Below are positions 6,227 through 8,454 of a stretch of 8,454 bases of DNA, in pieces. The number at the start of each line of letters is the position of its first letter. Position 1 is the stretch's first letter. Location: positions 1 to 8,454 of the forward strand of contig CAMCYT010000107.1 in the NCBI GenBank assembly GCA_945885485.1. The letters run 5' to 3'. The notes beneath the pieces are model-generated. The model made no database searches. It was given only the letters and a program-made list of their open reading frames with translations, and was not told where the DNA came from. This DNA comes from Prosthecobacter debontii (lineage in GTDB: Bacteria > Verrucomicrobiota > Verrucomicrobiia > Verrucomicrobiales > Akkermansiaceae). Made by a program: the position numbers and the translations under genes.

Positions 6227-8454
6227 GCTCCTCTGGACGACCGTATCAAGACCTTCAAAGCTGCTCCGACCCAAACCGAAGCAGCCGTTTCCGAAATCCT
6301 CGAGCTCGGCCTAACGGAAAATCGCTCGGCTACCGCTTTCGCTGCCACCAAACCATGGCTTGCAGAAAAAGCGGCGGAATCCGCAAAATTTCTTTTCCTT
6401 GCCGGACGATCCGCCGAGTACGCTGGTGAATGGCGGCAAGCGGTCAGTTTATATCGCAAGCTTCTCAAACTTGGGGATCTCGATGCAGCTACTGCCTCAA
6501 TCGCAGCTCCAAGCTGCTACCGCTTGCTTATCAACCACCTCGGCGATGCTGAATCCGCCTATCTTCTGATGCGTGAGGAAGGCCTTCGTCTTCGTTCCTT
6601 TGGTAATAACCGTCAGTTCGATGCATGGTTTTTTGCCAAAGCCAGCGAGCGCAAGGATCTCAGCTCCATGGCAAAGTGGCTAACCGCGATTTACCAAAGC
6701 GATGAATCACGCGAAGCCTATGAACCGATTCTAACAGCTCTCCTAGCAGATCTCGAATCCTACACTTACCAGCAACCTCAACTTCTCACCGAACTCAAAG
6801 CACTCGTTGCCGCGAAAAACATCAGCCCCATCGTTAAGGCAAGGCTTGAATGGGTCATTCAAGCTGTGCCGTTTGTCGCGAAATCGGCAGAGCTTCTCAA
6901 CTCAAAACGTCCGCTGACCGATGAAATGGTGGATGCTCCTTTGCAGGCCTCTAAGCAGCTTATCGCGGCCTCTCCATACGAGGGCTCCATAACCGTAGCT
7001 CGTGGCTGGATGCATTTCTCCGCTGGCGATTCCGGTGTTTTCGCCACATTCGTAAATCCCAGTCGCGCTGATAAAGCCGCGCCCATCATCGCTGCGCTCA
7101 AAACTTTACCCGCTGATCAAGCTCAAGCCATCATCAACCTTCAGGTTCCGTTCGCTAAAAACCGTAAGATTGTTCCTTACCTCATTTCCGATGAAGAATT
7201 CAAGGCCCTCACAAAAGAGCGACCTGAACTCGCCGCCGCTCCCAAAGCGCCCGAACAACCTAAAAAGCCTAAGGATAATGCCACTGATCCAACCGCCCCC
7301 AGTGATTCAACTTTAGCCATCTCCCGCGAGCTTCTCGAACTTCCGGCAAATGCGGATCCAGCAGTTGTCGAAGCGGCATTTAAAACCGTCCTCGATCGCG
7401 CCGCAAAAGCACCTAACGCTTACACGATTGTTGGTCTTGGTTCTGTTGCCAAACTTCCGAGTTGGTCAGATTCGTTACGCCAATCTGTGTACTCTCTCTT
7501 TAACGAAAAAGGACCCGTCGGCGCATATCCCAAAAAACAGGGCTACGAACAACTCGCTCTACGCGTCATCAATGATGCCGCCACTGCGAATCGCTCAGCC
7601 CAACTCCAATCCATCGCCGCCGGTCTATGGTCTGCCGCAGTCGCAATGGAAGATCCGCGTTCTTGCGCTGGAGCGGATGCATTTGCAAAAATCGCCGCTA
7701 AATCGTTAGAAGATGGCAACACTTCACTCGCTATGACCTTGGCTCGCTGTGGAACCCAATCCATCGCCGCACGCGCTCCAGCCGATGCTAAACTTACTGA
7801 AATTTTAGCTAATCTCCGCAAAACCGCCAGTCTTGCCGCAGGTAAAGTTGGCGCGGTGGAAATCCCCGTCGATGAATCCAACCCAGCCTACCCGATTTAC
7901 AAATCTAACGCCGAATTCGCCACAGGAAATTTCGAATCCGCTTGGCAGCTCTACCTCGCCCACACCGATCAGCTCGCCGCAGTTCTGCGCTCGCTTCCGG
8001 TTAACTACGCTTTCTGGTTGTTAGAAAAATCCATCGAAACCGATCGTAGCGATGAAGCTGAAAACCTCATCAAAGAACTCACTATCTGGTCGCGCCAAGC
8101 CGAAGGCACGTTCAGCTCATCACAAGATGCCGAACTGAAAATCGCTTATGCCGATCTTGCGTTCCGTAAAGGCGCTCTCCCCACCGCCCGAGCCTGGTAT
8201 CGCAAAGTCGCAGAGGCAGCCGAATACGAAGGCAGCGAAGTCCATCTCATTGCTGCACTTGGCTCCGTGAAAGTGGATCGCGTTTCCAAAAACTTCGGTG
8301 CTGCGATGACGGAGCTCGATAACCTTATGAAGTTCCCTAATGTGGATTTCCGTAAAAAAATCCGCTACGCCCGCGCCGAAGTGATGATGGATCAGGAAAG
8401 CTACGCCGAGGCACTTGAAGAAATCGAACAGGTTCTTCGCCAAGAACCTAAGCA
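6146..8454 (+). CDS. Exported TPR protein, paralogue of the upstream gene, 3' end outside window
   Basis: An ATG at 6146 opens a frame that runs without a stop to the window end (769 complete codons). The start is supported by a strong GGAGGGAG ribosome site and by the N-terminal signal peptide; a later ATG (residue 12, base 6179) lacks both the spacing and the basic n-region. After the signal come a TPR-like helical region (about 75-200, with a clear helix pair near residues 82-108), more helical sequence, a Pro/Lys/Asp-rich linker (364-389), a helical part (390-570) and TPR-like segments (580-769). Residues 573-769 align to residues 346-542 of the upstream protein without net gaps; the anchor PAYPIY is identical. 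By analogy the missing part should enter beta-sandwich repeats soon after the window edge. It is probably co-transcribed and translationally coupled with gene 1. Role inferred: periplasmic or surface scaffold; specific function unknown. Confidence 0.93.
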   Translation, partial: MTFKTHKTTSLMLRILSISLTLGWVTAAPLDDRIKTFKAAPTQTEAAVSEILELGLTENRSATAFAATKPWLAEKAAESAKFLFLAGRSAEYAGEWRQAVSLYRKLLKLGDLDAATASIAAPSCYRLLINHLGDAESAYLLMREEGLRLRSFGNNRQFDAWFFAKASERKDLSSMAKWLTAIYQSDESREAYEPILTALLADLESYTYQQPQLLTELKALVAAKNISPIVKARLEWVIQAVPFVAKSAELLNSKRPLTDEMVDAPLQASKQLIAASPYEGSITVARGWMHFSAGDSGVFATFVNPSRADKAAPIIAALKTLPADQAQAIINLQVPFAKNRKIVPYLISDEEFKALTKERPELAAAPKAPEQPKKPKDNATDPTAPSDSTLAISRELLELPANADPAVVEAAFKTVLDRAAKAPNAYTIVGLGSVAKLPSWSDSLRQSVYSLFNEKGPVGAYPKKQGYEQLALRVINDAATANRSAQLQSIAAGLWSAAVAMEDPRSCAGADAFAKIAAKSLEDGNTSLAMTLARCGTQSIAARAPADAKLTEILANLRKTASLAAGKVGAVEIPVDESNPAYPIYKSNAEFATGNFESAWQLYLAHTDQLAAVLRSLPVNYAFWLLEKSIETDRSDEAENLIKELTIWSRQAEGTFSSSQDAELKIAYADLAFRKGALPTARAWYRKVAEAAEYEGSEVHLIAALGSVKVDRVSKNFGAAMTELDNLMKFPNVDFRKKIRYARAEVMMDQESYAEALEEIEQVLRQEPK
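7235..7312 (+). other. Pro/Lys/Asp-rich linker in gene 2
   Basis: Residues 364-389 are low in hydrophobic residues and rich in P, K, D, T and S (includes KAPEQPKKPKDNATDPTAP). It probably separates the N-terminal helical part from the helical region leading to the module shared with gene 1. No equivalent linker is seen at the matching place in gene 1. Confidence 0.6.
7862..8452 (+). repeat. Shared paralogous TPR-like module, copy in gene 2
   Basis: Residues 573-769, the partner of the block at 1107-1697. TPR-like helix pairs are seen around AEFATGNFESAWQLY (589-603), AYADLAFRKGALPTARAWY (667-685) and ARAEVMMDQESYAEALEEI (742-760). The block is interrupted by the window end, at the point where the gene 1 copy still has about 40 residues to go before its first beta unit. 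Confidence 0.9.

Noticed and set aside
8354..8360. Run of seven A, considered as a sequencing error or slippage site
   Set aside because: The frame is consistent on both sides, and the alignment with gene 1 (ARAEV) continues at the same offset.

Overview
The window is almost wall-to-wall coding DNA on the + strand. It holds two very large genes that overlap by four bases and are both cut by the window edges. The first has been open since before base 1 and stops at 6149. The second starts at 6146 and is still open at 8454. No RNA gene, mobile element, CRISPR array or intergenic gap of useful size is visible.

Gene 1 gives at least 2048 residues within the window. Its layout is: an alpha-helical N-terminal part; a tetratricopeptide-like (TPR-like) block; a long beta-rich centre with several diverged copies of a domain marked by the motif ETGxxSG[IV]F and a later GDxVxxRYxD strand; a possible PA14-like segment inside that centre; and a C-terminal TPR array resembling CpoB/YbgF or BamD. 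Gene 2 starts with a classical Sec signal peptide, has a helical/TPR N-terminus and a Pro/Lys linker, then enters a block clearly paralogous to gene 1. The two proteins align at a constant offset of 227 residues, with no net gap, from gene 1 residue 346 to the end of the window. Gene 1 residues are numbered throughout from the codon at 72-74.

The pair is therefore a tandem, translationally coupled duplication of giant exported repeat proteins. Both probably act in the cell envelope as scaffolds or adaptors, since nothing enzymatic is recognisable. Two Cys in the visible part of gene 1, the signal peptide of gene 2 and the lack of membrane spans in the visible sequence fit periplasmic or surface proteins.

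Moderate GC, strongly C-ending codons and giant TPR plus beta-sandwich proteins suggest a Gram-negative bacterium, possibly of the PVC group (Verrucomicrobiota or Planctomycetota). That is an impression from architecture, not a proof. The exact function is not recognisable from sequence alone.
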